Shown here in pieces: positions 17,098 through 25,734 of a DNA stretch of 64,000 nt (its first letter is position 1; every line of letters begins with the position of its first letter). The notes below the pieces were generated by a model. The model made no database searches, was not told where the DNA came from, and saw only the letters and a program-made list of their open reading frames with translations. The stretch covers positions 1 to 64,000 of the forward strand of contig CANFOM010000006.1 of NCBI GenBank assembly GCA_947448725.1, given 5' to 3'. The translations under genes were made by a program, and so were the position numbers. The DNA comes from Bacteroidota bacterium (GTDB lineage: Bacteria; Bacteroidota; Bacteroidia; Chitinophagales; Chitinophagaceae).

Positions 17098-18132
17098 ATG
17101 ATTAAATCCAAGTTTATGAAAAACAGATTGCTTACTTTATGCTTCTCCGCAATATGCTTCTGCGCAATTGCTCAACAACAAAATTCAATTCGCCCAGGCG
17201 AAGTTTGGCCTGATGCCGATGGCAATCATATCCAAGCCCACGGCGGTGGCATTATTAAATTAGGGAATCTCTATTATTGGTATGGCGAGGAACGCAGACC
17301 AGGATTAGATACTAATTTTCGTTATGTAAGTTGTTATTCCTCTAAAGATTTAATGAACTGGAAATTTAATGGAGACGCTATGGTATTGTCTAAACCAGAT
17401 AGCACATTAGCCAATAATAGATGGGTGCTTGAAAGACCCAAGGTTTTTTATAATGCAAAAACAAAGCAATATGTAATGTATATGCATATTGATGGTGCCA
17501 TCAAAGGAGTATCTAAATCTCCATCTGCCTATGACTTTGCAGGCGTAGGCGTTGCAGTGAGCGATAAAGCAACAGGCCCTTTTAAATTAGTGAAAACTTT
17601 TAGACCCCTGGGTAAAGAAAGCCGTGACATTGGCCAATTTATTGATGACGATGGTAGTGCTTATTTAATTTTTGAATGTCGTCCAGTAAAAGGATTTTAC
17701 ATTGCTCAATTATCAGATGATTTCTTAAGTGTTGAAAAGGAAGTGGCTTTTATTCATTTGCCTTTAGAAGGAGGTGCAGTAGTGCATTACAAAGGTTTAT
17801 ATTATGCAGTGGGTTCAAAATTAACAGGATGGTCGCCTAACCCTAATAAAGTGGCTACCGCTACTTCATTAGCAGGGCCTTGGACTGAGTTTGTTGATAT
17901 GGCGCCACCAGAAACCAATACGTACAATTCGCAATCTACCATGTTTATAAAAGTAGTGGGCTCCAAAGATACCACCGTAATTTATATGGGTGATCGATGG
18001 AAACCAAGTGCTTTACATGATTCAAGATACATCTGGATGCCAGTGGAAATTGGAGCGGGTAAACTATGGTTGCCTGAACCTAAACCATGGAGCATTAATG
18101 TGAAGACAGGGAAATGGAAAAAAGTTGAATAA
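17098..18132 (+). CDS. GH43-like glycosidase (secreted)
   Basis: About 344 residues from ATG 17098 (the frame is open to 17050, but the signal peptide KNRLLTLCFSAICFCAIAQQ sits next to ATG 17098/17116, so those starts are preferred). The five-bladed propeller is suggested by WPDADG, IQAHGGGIIKLGNLYYWYGE, RYVSCYSSKDLMNW, RPKVFYNAKTKQYVMYMH, SRDIGQFIDDDGSAYLIF and EGGAVVHYKGLYY. These are blade motifs of GH43 enzymes with the catalytic Asp/Asp/Glu set; the subfamily resembles those acting on galactans. It is the first gene of a plus-strand operon (33 bp to GH116). Substrate is tentative. Confidence 0.8.
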   Translation: MIKSKFMKNRLLTLCFSAICFCAIAQQQNSIRPGEVWPDADGNHIQAHGGGIIKLGNLYYWYGEERRPGLDTNFRYVSCYSSKDLMNWKFNGDAMVLSKPDSTLANNRWVLERPKVFYNAKTKQYVMYMHIDGAIKGVSKSPSAYDFAGVGVAVSDKATGPFKLVKTFRPLGKESRDIGQFIDDDGSAYLIFECRPVKGFYIAQLSDDFLSVEKEVAFIHLPLEGGAVVHYKGLYYAVGSKLTGWSPNPNKVATATSLAGPWTEFVDMAPPETNTYNSQSTMFIKVVGSKDTTVIYMGDRWKPSALHDSRYIWMPVEIGAGKLWLPEPKPWSINVKTGKWKKVE

Positions 18133-18165
18133 ATATTAGCGACGGAAATAATTTTTAAAAATTAA

Positions 18166-20835
18166 ATGATGGAAAGAAGAAAATTTTTACAAAACACAAG
18201 TTTATTAGCGGCTGGGATTTATTATAATCCTGCCAAAGCAATAGCGGGACCCTTTGTACCTTCTCCTTTATTGCATAATATTCCATTTGATAAAAAGCTA
18301 GATCCACAATGGTTAAAATCATTGTACCATCGAGGTTTTGTGACTTCTTATAAAAAAACAAAAAATGAATTACAATATATTGGGATGCCTGTGGGTGGTA
18401 TTTTTACAGGCACCGTTTATGTAGGAGGTGATGGCCGACTTTGGTTATGGGATATTTTTAATGAAAATCAAGAAGGCGTAGATCCTAAAACCATAGATTG
18501 GGAAACAGATGTACATGTTGGTAAAAAAATTAGACCCCGTGATGGATCTGCTTATGTACAACCCGCAAAAAATATACGTCCATTAGAACAAGGCTTCGCT
18601 TTTAAAATTGTAAAGGATGGCAAAGCAATTCTAAAAAAAATGGAGGCTGAAGATTGGGAGGAGATTGTATTTGAAGCAACTTACCCAATGGCTAAAATTC
18701 ATTATATAGATCATAGCTTAGGTATTGATATTGCAGCGGATGTTTTTTCTCCTTTTATTCCTTTAGATGAAAATAATTCTGGACTTCCTTGTACGATTTA
18801 TTCATTCTCTATAAAAAATAATAATAAAACTGATATCAGTATCTCCATTGTAGGCTGGTTAGAAAATAAAGTATCTATCAAAAACGCAAAATTAGATGAT
18901 AGTAGAATCAATCATTTTCAAAACTTTAATGGCGCTTCTATTTTAACGAGTGCCATTAAAGACAATGGCAATAAGGATCAATCTATACAACCCGATTATG
19001 GCACCATGGCCATTGCTTCAATGAATGAACATTCTTGGAGTAATACTTCTTTTGTTTTACCCATTACCTCTGCTTCCTTCACCATTAAAAATGAGCAGGC
19101 TACAGAAAAGAAAATTTCAGAAGGTGCTTTAATGAATGCCGTATGCTCAACACTTTCTATAAAAGCAGGCCAAAATAGTAAAGCATCCTTTGCAATAGGA
19201 TGGCATTTTAGTAATTTAACTTTACATGCTTCCATAAAAGACAAGGGCCGTTTTTACAATAATCAATTTAAAAATGCAACCGAAGTACTTAAATATGTGC
19301 ATACTAATTTTTCAAAGCTTAGTACGCAAACATCTTTATGGAAGGATGTCTGGTATGATTCTACATTACCTTGGTGGTTTTTAGAAAGAACTTTTTTAAA
19401 CATTTCTACTTTATCTACGACCACAGCCCATCGTTTTGAATCGGGCCGCTTTTATGCATGGGAAGGTGTTGGTTGTTGCGAAGGCACTTGTATGCATGTA
19501 TGGCAATATGCACAAGCCATGGGGCGTATTTTTCCTGGTATAGAGCGAGATACCCGTGAAAGAATTGATTTAGGTATGTCTCTAATGCCGGATGGTATGA
19601 TTTGGTACAGAGGAGAAGTAGTAAAAACAGCTGCTATTGATGGTCAAGCCGGTACCATTTTAAGAATTCTTAGAGAACATAAAATGTCTCCCGATCATAA
19701 ATTCTTACAAAAGAATTGGGATAAGATAAAATTAGCGACTACCTGGGTTATCAATCAAGATAAGAATAAAGATGGCATGGAAGATACGCCCATTGAAAAT
19801 ACATTAGACGCTGTTTGGGATGGAGAAATTGCTTGGCTAGTAGGATTATGTATAGCGGCAGTAAAAGCAGGGGAAATTATGGCCATTGAAATGGGAGATA
19901 CAGCATTTGCAAGCTTATGTGCCAATTATGTTGCACAGGGTTCTAAAAATATGGAGCAACAACTTTTTAATGGTGAATATTTTATACATCAAGCAGATGC
20001 AATTAAAGGAAGAGAAAAATTGGGTTCCTACAATACTTGTCATATAGATCAAGTGTATGGTCAAAGTTGGGCGCATCAGGTAGGATTGGGTAGAATTATT
20101 AGTAAAGAAAAAACAATGTCGGCGCTCAAATCTTTGTGGAAATATAATTTCACACCCGATGTTGGGCCTTATATAAAAGAAAGAAGAGGATGGCGACCAT
20201 ATGCATTAGCAGGAGAAGGAGGCATGGTGATGAATACCAATCCAAACAATGAAGAAAAACCTTATGGTAAAAATGAAACTTGGCAACTTGGTTATTTTCA
20301 TGAGTGCATGAGCGGGTTTGAACACCAAGTAGCTGCGCATATGATGGCAGAAGGAATGATAGAAGAATCGCTTGTATTAACTAGAATGATTCATGATAGA
20401 TACCATGCCCATAAACGCAATCCATTTAATGAAATTGAATGCAGCGATCACTATGCAAGAGCGATGGCTAGTTATGGAACATTTATTACCGCTTGTGGCT
20501 TTGACTATGATGGTCCTAAAGGAAATATTCGTTTCGCTCCAAAGTTAAATCCAGAAAAATGCAAGCTGCCGTTTACATCCGCCACTGCATGGGGATCTTA
20601 TGAACAAAGCTCCAATGAAAAATTATTTTCCGCTTCCTTGCAAGTAAAATATGGAGCACTTCAATTAAATACTTTTTCTTTTGATGCCTTGGTGATTAGC
20701 ACTAAGGTTTCCGTGCTATTCAATGGAAAACTCATTCATTCAACCATGCAAAAGCAGGAGAATACTTTTATAGTTAGCTTTAATCAACCAATTGAAATAA
20801 AAGCAGGTCAACATTTAGAGGTTAAATTAGCATAG
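18166..20835 (+). CDS. GH116 family glycosidase (GBA2-like beta-glucosidase)
   Basis: The protein has 889 residues. It starts MMERRKFLQNTSLLAAG, a twin-arginine-type leader, suggesting folded export. The N-terminal beta-sandwich domain includes LQYIGMPVGGIFTGTVYVGGDG. The (alpha/alpha)6 domain contains FYAWEGVGCCEGTCMHVWQY with the probable nucleophile Glu, and NTLDAVWDGEIAWLVGL with the probable acid/base Asp, as in GH116. Family activities are beta-glucosidase, beta-xylosidase and glucosylceramidase. A second glucosylceramidase-family enzyme (GH30) lies 12 kb away, implying a shared beta-glycoside target. The next gene starts 1 bp after its stop, so translation is coupled. Confidence 0.88.
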   Translation: MMERRKFLQNTSLLAAGIYYNPAKAIAGPFVPSPLLHNIPFDKKLDPQWLKSLYHRGFVTSYKKTKNELQYIGMPVGGIFTGTVYVGGDGRLWLWDIFNENQEGVDPKTIDWETDVHVGKKIRPRDGSAYVQPAKNIRPLEQGFAFKIVKDGKAILKKMEAEDWEEIVFEATYPMAKIHYIDHSLGIDIAADVFSPFIPLDENNSGLPCTIYSFSIKNNNKTDISISIVGWLENKVSIKNAKLDDSRINHFQNFNGASILTSAIKDNGNKDQSIQPDYGTMAIASMNEHSWSNTSFVLPITSASFTIKNEQATEKKISEGALMNAVCSTLSIKAGQNSKASFAIGWHFSNLTLHASIKDKGRFYNNQFKNATEVLKYVHTNFSKLSTQTSLWKDVWYDSTLPWWFLERTFLNISTLSTTTAHRFESGRFYAWEGVGCCEGTCMHVWQYAQAMGRIFPGIERDTRERIDLGMSLMPDGMIWYRGEVVKTAAIDGQAGTILRILREHKMSPDHKFLQKNWDKIKLATTWVINQDKNKDGMEDTPIENTLDAVWDGEIAWLVGLCIAAVKAGEIMAIEMGDTAFASLCANYVAQGSKNMEQQLFNGEYFIHQADAIKGREKLGSYNTCHIDQVYGQSWAHQVGLGRIISKEKTMSALKSLWKYNFTPDVGPYIKERRGWRPYALAGEGGMVMNTNPNNEEKPYGKNETWQLGYFHECMSGFEHQVAAHMMAEGMIEESLVLTRMIHDRYHAHKRNPFNEIECSDHYARAMASYGTFITACGFDYDGPKGNIRFAPKLNPEKCKLPFTSATAWGSYEQSSNEKLFSASLQVKYGALQLNTFSFDALVISTKVSVLFNGKLIHSTMQKQENTFIVSFNQPIEIKAGQHLEVKLA

Positions 20836-20836
20836 T

Positions 20837-21328
20837 ATGCAGGTAACAAAAAACAAGGTAGTAGGCATTCACTATACCATCTCCACCGAAAATAATGAAA
20901 TGGTATACTCTACCGTTGCTTATGAGCCTGAAGAATTTGTACTGGGTAGCTTTTCCATTTTCCCTTTAGTTGCCATGGCCCTTGAAGGGCATCAAGTAGG
21001 TGATGAAGTGGAAGTAATTTTAGAACCTTCTAATGCTTATGGAATTAAAAACGAAAAATTAATTTACTCTTTGGATAATAATTTGTTTAATAACCTAGAA
21101 ACTTTTGAAATAGGCAGTAGGATTCAAGTTCCAGGGGGTTCGGAGGCAAGATTGTTACAAAAAAATAATACCCATATCTTAGTGGACGCCAATCATCCAT
21201 TGGCGGGAGAACAGTTGCATTATAAAATGACGATTGCTTCTATCAGAGAAGCTACTAGTAACGAAATTAAATGGGGCCGAACCGAAAACGAAATATCTAT
21301 ATGTAGTAATCAACCTGGTTGTTGTTAA
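20837..21328 (+). CDS. SlyD-like FKBP peptidyl-prolyl isomerase
   Basis: The protein has 163 residues. FKBP half-domains flank an insert-in-flap chaperone region: VVGIHYTISTENNEMVYST, then FPLVAMALEGHQVGDEVEV, the PSNAYGIKNEKLIYSL start of the insert, then the returning strand HPLAGEQLHYKMTIASIREAT. This order is diagnostic of SlyD-type proteins. The tail ends in CSNQPGCC, a small Cys cluster that could bind a metal as the SlyD tail does. No signal peptide is present, so it acts in the cytoplasm. Its gene begins 1 bp after the GH116 stop and ends 11 bp before the next start, an unusual placement inside a glycosidase operon; it may assist folding of the Tat-exported GH116. Confidence 0.85.
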   Translation: MQVTKNKVVGIHYTISTENNEMVYSTVAYEPEEFVLGSFSIFPLVAMALEGHQVGDEVEVILEPSNAYGIKNEKLIYSLDNNLFNNLETFEIGSRIQVPGGSEARLLQKNNTHILVDANHPLAGEQLHYKMTIASIREATSNEIKWGRTENEISICSNQPGCC

Positions 21329-21339
21329 ATTTATATATT

Positions 21340-22566
21340 ATGAAAAAAGAAAAGTATTTATTGATTTTAGTTTTGGCATTCACCATGAGTGCTTCATCCC
21401 TAGTGGCTCAACCATCCAATAAAATTTCCGAAAAGGGAAAGGGAACCTTCCTATACGATCTAAATTTTTTAAAAAAATACCATAAGGATTTAGTGGTATT
21501 AGGAGAAGGTGATGCAAAATTAATTGTAGTACCTCAATACCAAGGTCGTGTGATGACGAGCACCGCCGAAGGAGATCAAGGATTAAGTTTTGGTTGGATC
21601 AATCATGATTTAATTGCTTCTCAAAAAAATACACCTCATTTTAGTGCATTTGGCGGGGAAGATAGATTTTGGCTGGGTCCGGAAGGAGGGCAGTTCTCCA
21701 TTTATTTTAAACCCAATTCCACTTTTGTATTTGACAATTGGCTGGTGCCTCCTAGTATCGATGTTGAAAGTTTCAATTTGATACATCAATCTAAAACAGA
21801 AGCTCAATTCAAGCAAAACATACATTTAACCAATTACTCAGGTACCAATTTTGAGGTAGCAGTAAACAGAAAAATTAAATTATTAAATAAAGAGGCCTTA
21901 AATAAATTTGTAGGTGGATTAATTGGCGCCTCCGTTAAAGCCATCGGATTTGAATCGGAGAATACAGTCACCAATATTGGTAAATCAAGCTGGTCAAAAA
22001 AATCAGGCCTCTTATCTATTTGGATTTTAGGCATGCTGCAAGCCAATGATCAAACAACTGTTTTTGTTCCTTATAAAAAAGGCGACAGCGCTGTACTAGG
22101 AAAAATAGTTACAGATGATTACTTTGGAAAATTAAATCAAACACGTTTAAAAGTAAAAGATGGCTATTTATTATTTAAAGCCGATGCAAAACAAAGATCT
22201 AAAATTGGTATTTCTCCTTTAAGGTCATTGGCCACCGTGGCTAGTTTTGATGCGCAAAATAAAGTATTGACCATTATTCAATTTACCCTTCCAAAAGGAA
22301 AAACAGATTATGTAAATTCATTGTGGGAAAAGCAATTGAATCCATTTAATGGGGATGCCATGAATGCCTATTCTGACGGGCCTATCAATGATAAGCAAAT
22401 GGGAAAATTTTATGAATTAGAAAGCTCCTCCCCTGCCATGTCATTAGCGCCAGGTGCTAGCCAAACTCATATTCATAGGTCCATTCATCTAAAAGGAGAT
22501 ACTAAAGACTTAGAAGCGATTACTCAGCAATTATTTGGCGTTTCTTTAAAGGAATTGGATTTTTAA
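21340..22566 (+). CDS. Secreted DUF6786 family protein
   Basis: About 408 residues from ATG 21340; the frame opens at 21319 but the signal peptide KKEKYLLILVLAFTMSASSLVAQ follows 21340. The mature part has galactose-mutarotase-like beta-sandwich features: YQGRVMTSTAEGDQG, FGGEDRFWLGPEGGQFSIYF near the start, and a C-terminal ELESSSPAMSLAPGASQTHIHRS strand. These fit the DUF6786 family, often found next to glycosidases. No catalytic residue can be named. It is the last gene of the GH43-GH116-FKBP operon and probably handles or binds the released sugar in the periplasm. Confidence 0.75.
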   Translation: MKKEKYLLILVLAFTMSASSLVAQPSNKISEKGKGTFLYDLNFLKKYHKDLVVLGEGDAKLIVVPQYQGRVMTSTAEGDQGLSFGWINHDLIASQKNTPHFSAFGGEDRFWLGPEGGQFSIYFKPNSTFVFDNWLVPPSIDVESFNLIHQSKTEAQFKQNIHLTNYSGTNFEVAVNRKIKLLNKEALNKFVGGLIGASVKAIGFESENTVTNIGKSSWSKKSGLLSIWILGMLQANDQTTVFVPYKKGDSAVLGKIVTDDYFGKLNQTRLKVKDGYLLFKADAKQRSKIGISPLRSLATVASFDAQNKVLTIIQFTLPKGKTDYVNSLWEKQLNPFNGDAMNAYSDGPINDKQMGKFYELESSSPAMSLAPGASQTHIHRSIHLKGDTKDLEAITQQLFGVSLKELDF

Positions 22567-22571
22567 AATTT

Positions 22572-22604
22572 GAAATTTGCCTACTAGTCTACAAGGCGAA
22601 TTTC
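22572..22604. terminator. Imperfect hairpin between convergent genes
   Basis: GAAATTTGCC (22572-22581) and GGCGAATTTC (22595-22604) pair with one mismatch around a 13-nt loop in the 17-bp convergent gap; it lacks a long T-run. Confidence 0.35.
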
Positions 22605-23399
22605 ACCTAACTGTTTTATTAAATCAGATGCCACTAAACTTGCTTTAGATTGTTTTTTAATGGCAATATCCCCTGCTAAACCATGCATGTACACACCAAT
22701 ACAAGCAGCCTGAAAGGGCGCATACCCTTGCGCACAAAGGGCTGCAATCATCCCTGTTAAGACATCTCCGGCTCCTGCAGTAGCCATACCATCATTACCA
22801 GTTGTATTTATCATTAATGATTCATTAGGCGCAACAACAATCGTATCAGCTCCTTTCAAAACTAAATTAGCTGTATTATTTTTTATAAATGCTGCGGCTT
22901 GTTTTTCTCTTTGTGTTGGATCGTAATCGTACCCTTGTAATTTTGCAAATTCACCTGGATGCGGAGTGATGATATGATTTAATTTCAATGCAATTTTATT
23001 AGAAGCCACTAAACTGAGGGCATCCGCGTCAATGACAATAGGTCCAGTATAATGCGCTAATACAAAATTTAAAATATCTTTTGAATTACTAGTAATGCCT
23101 AATCCTGGGCCAATGGCAATAGCATCAAATTGAGTTAAATTTAATTCGTTAATTTTCTTATTGGTCACATACATCAATTCAGCACTTTCCGCTAATAATA
23201 GCTCCACAGCTTCTTTTGGAACCATCGCCGTCACCATACCACAACCATTATGCAAAGCGGCTCGAGCACACAAAATAGCAGCCCCTGCCTTTCCTTCACT
23301 ACCTGCAATTACTAAAACGTGTCCAAATGTTTTTTTGTGCCCCTCTAATTTTCGAGGCTGCACATTGGCTTGTATCCACGGTAGATCAATTTTTAGCAT
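22584..23399 (-). CDS. nnrD: ADP/ATP-dependent NAD(P)H-hydrate dehydratase
   Basis: The 271 residues equal the C-terminal half of the usual YjeF/Nnr two-domain protein. Motifs are VIAGSEGKAGAAILCARAAL near the N-terminus, AIGPGLGI, VIDADAL, ITPHPGEFAKLQG, and the phosphate/catalytic loop TTGNDGMATAGAGDVLTGMI. It repairs damaged NAD(P)HX to NAD(P)H in the cytoplasm. The N-terminal epimerase domain is absent from this reading frame and from neighbouring genes in the window, so epimerisation is either spontaneous or encoded elsewhere. The gene ends convergent with the DUF6786 gene. Confidence 0.92.
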   Translation of the reverse strand: MLKIDLPWIQANVQPRKLEGHKKTFGHVLVIAGSEGKAGAAILCARAALHNGCGMVTAMVPKEAVELLLAESAELMYVTNKKINELNLTQFDAIAIGPGLGITSNSKDILNFVLAHYTGPIVIDADALSLVASNKIALKLNHIITPHPGEFAKLQGYDYDPTQREKQAAAFIKNNTANLVLKGADTIVVAPNESLMINTTGNDGMATAGAGDVLTGMIAALCAQGYAPFQAACIGVYMHGLAGDIAIKKQSKASLVASDLIKQLGEIRLVD

Positions 23400-23563
23400 A
23401 GGATAAAATTACGACCTTTTTAAAACACTCCTATATTATTACCTATTTTACCTAGTATTTAGGTAAATAAAATGAGATGAATCATATACTTAATAATAGT
23501 GATACCAATCATACTTATTAACAAAAGCAAGCTCTACATTACAGATACTTTATAAATTTAATT

Positions 23564-23989
23564 ATGAAAAAAGCACATCAACTACTAGAAATAAAGCCTT
23601 ACCACTTTAATACTATTAAACCCAATGACAGTGTATTAGATGCGCTGGACATCATGGGAAGAAAAGATTTAGATTTTGCCATCGTATTAGAAGATGATAA
23701 TTATTTGGGTATTTTAACAGAAAGCGCTTGCGCAAAATCTTTTATTACACATGGTGAGAAAACCAAAAATATAAAAGCCAAGGAAATTATGTTAAATGGT
23801 TTGCCAATAGTAAATTATGATGATTCTATTGAAACTTGTTTAAACACTTTAATTATTCACAATGCAACCTATCTTCCTGTTTTTGATGATTTTGTATTTT
23901 GTGGAATCATTACAATGCATGATTTAGTTAAAGAAATTCAGCATTCAGATATGCATTCTGTGATTGAGCCCGAATATAGCTACGACTAA
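23564..23989 (+). CDS. Stand-alone CBS-domain pair protein
   Basis: The 141 residues form two CBS motifs. The first covers about 15-65 (KPNDSVLDALDIMGRKDLDFAIVLEDDNYLGILTE split over two strands); the second covers about 75-130 (IKAKEIMLNGLPIVNYDD then YLPVFDDFVFCGIITMHDLVKE). There is no attached enzymatic or DNA-binding domain, so it probably binds an adenine nucleotide and acts on a partner, or serves as a small energy sensor. A 164-bp divergent region separates it from nnrD. It is monocistronic as far as can be seen. Confidence 0.85.
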   Translation: MKKAHQLLEIKPYHFNTIKPNDSVLDALDIMGRKDLDFAIVLEDDNYLGILTESACAKSFITHGEKTKNIKAKEIMLNGLPIVNYDDSIETCLNTLIIHNATYLPVFDDFVFCGIITMHDLVKEIQHSDMHSVIEPEYSYD

Positions 23990-24130
23990 TTTCTTTGGTT
24001 CATCTTTTTACGTTGGGCACCATATCAATAATTATATTTTACGCCCTCCTTTTAATGTGGTTTATTGAAACAAAATTAGAGGGATTTGAAAAAAAATCAA
24101 ACAAAAATACATAATACAAGAAACCTAGTA

Positions 24131-24138
24131 TACTTTTG
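24131..24138 (+). promoter_or_regulatory. Bacteroidota -7 box before the SOUL gene
   Basis: TACTTTTG matches the Bacteroidota -7 consensus TAnnTTTG exactly and lies 25 bp before the 24164 ATG. No clear TTG -33 box stands at the usual distance. Confidence 0.45.
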
Positions 24139-24163
24139 AAGAGAGATAATTCAAGATAAATTT

Positions 24164-24748
24164 ATGATTAAACTATTTTTACCTGTTGCGCTTTTTTTAA
24201 CCCTTCAATCCTATGCTAAAATGGATCTATTTAAAGTTGAAAAACAAAAATATGAAGTTGTCTTTAAAGGCAAAGGTTTTGAAATAAGACATTACCCTTC
24301 CGTTATATTAGCCACCTATTACTCTAAAGCAAAAAAATATAAAGAATTGTCCAGCCCTGGTTTTTCAAAAGTGGCTGGTTATATTTTTGGCAATAATGAG
24401 TCTAAATCTAAAATTGCAATGACCTCCCCAGTGCATATGGATATGAATAGCGAAACTTCAAGTATAAGTTTTGTAATGCCAGGCGAGTATGATATCAATA
24501 ATTTACCAAAGCCTTCTTCCTCAGAAGTTAAAATTCATAAATCCGAAAGCGAATTTGTGGCTGTAGTTTCATTTGGTGGTTATGCCAATGACCAAATTAT
24601 TAAAGAACAAAGTGAAAAGTTAAATACCCTTTTAAGAGAAAATAATATTAAAATAATAGGGAAATATAGATTACTAGGCTACAATGCCCCTTTTCAATTT
24701 TGGGGAAGAACCAATGACGTAATTGTTGCAGTAGAATGGAAAAAATAA
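24164..24748 (+). CDS. SOUL/HBP family heme-binding protein
   Basis: The 194 residues start with a signal peptide (about 1-18). SOUL signatures are YEVVFKGKGFEIRHYPSVI near the N-terminus, IAMTSPVHMD, SFVMPGEY, and the C-terminal PFQFWGRTNDVIVAVEW. Family members bind heme or porphyrins loosely or act as small-molecule carriers; in bacteria the physiological role is mostly unproven. Export suggests a periplasmic role here. It is followed convergently by arginase (7-bp gap) and has its own -7 box. Confidence 0.9.
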   Translation: MIKLFLPVALFLTLQSYAKMDLFKVEKQKYEVVFKGKGFEIRHYPSVILATYYSKAKKYKELSSPGFSKVAGYIFGNNESKSKIAMTSPVHMDMNSETSSISFVMPGEYDINNLPKPSSSEVKIHKSESEFVAVVSFGGYANDQIIKEQSEKLNTLLRENNIKIIGKYRLLGYNAPFQFWGRTNDVIVAVEWKK

Positions 24749-24755
24749 TGTTTCC

Positions 24756-25697
24756 TTATATTCGAGCAGCAATATGATCTAAAACCTGAAAAGCCGTCTC
24801 TGCCATTTTATTCCCTTTATTATCTAACAAGGGATTTATTTCGGTAAATTCTACACAGCCTACTTTTTTAGAAGCAATTAGCATGTCTATCATTTCAATG
24901 ACTTCGGCTGCAAAAAAGCCAACAGGGACAGGTGTTCCAGTGCCATAAGATACAGAATCGCAATCCATAGAATCCACATCAAAAGAGATATATAGTAAAT
25001 CGCAATTTTTTAATTTTTCGATAGCTTCCAAAACACATACCCGCAATCCTCTATACCTTACTTCGTCAACTTTATAAAACTTAATATCATTTTCATGAAT
25101 TAATTTTTCTTCGGGTTGTTCCAAATCTCGAAGTCCGAAATAAACTAAATGTTCTGGACTTAATTTAGGCCCCTTAATTCCAATATTTTTTAAATGCTCC
25201 CAATGCGTTAAAGTAGGTTGTTCTGGACTATTGATTTGACAAGCTAAATTGTCCAATCCTAAAGCAGCCGCTAAGGGCATGCCATGAATATTGCCCGAGG
25301 GTGAAGTAAAAGGAGAATGCAAATCGGCATGGGCATCAATCCAAACCACACCCAATACCTTATTAGGATGTGCGGCTTTAATGCCACTTATCGTTCCTAA
25401 TGCCGATGAATGATCCCCGGATAAAACTATAGGGAAATAACCTTCTACTATATTTTGCTTAACCACTTTTGAAACACGTTCACATTGTTCAGCTACATGC
25501 TCAATCCTTTTTGCAAAATTATTATTTACTTTATTGTAAATGGTCTCATTGTGCGTTTCTACATCCTGAAACAAATGTTTATGAAAAAAGTCGCTATGGC
25601 TATTAATTGCAGCAATTTCTATGGCATCAATGCCCATATCTGATCCTCTTGTGCCAGCTCCTATATCAGATCTATTTTTTATGAGCTTAATGTTCAT
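24756..25697 (-). CDS. rocF: Arginase
   Basis: The protein has 313 residues of the ureohydrolase fold. Mn-ligand motifs are present in order: SGDHSSALG, VVWIDAHADLHSP and YISFDVDSMDC, followed by EFTEINPLLD. SGNIHGMPLA after the DAHAD motif is typical of arginases rather than agmatinases. It hydrolyses L-arginine to ornithine and urea in the cytoplasm. It is monocistronic, convergent with the SOUL gene, and 37 bp downstream of the outer-membrane barrel gene stop-to-start on the same strand. The first residue of the binuclear site is Ser-Gly-Asp-His instead of the more common Gly-Gly-Asp-His, seen in many Bacteroidota homologues. Confidence 0.92.
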   Translation of the reverse strand: MNIKLIKNRSDIGAGTRGSDMGIDAIEIAAINSHSDFFHKHLFQDVETHNETIYNKVNNNFAKRIEHVAEQCERVSKVVKQNIVEGYFPIVLSGDHSSALGTISGIKAAHPNKVLGVVWIDAHADLHSPFTSPSGNIHGMPLAAALGLDNLACQINSPEQPTLTHWEHLKNIGIKGPKLSPEHLVYFGLRDLEQPEEKLIHENDIKFYKVDEVRYRGLRVCVLEAIEKLKNCDLLYISFDVDSMDCDSVSYGTGTPVPVGFFAAEVIEMIDMLIASKKVGCVEFTEINPLLDNKGNKMAETAFQVLDHIAARI

Positions 25698-25734
25698 GGG
25701 ACTTATTTACAAAGCAAAAATACGCTTTAGTTGG

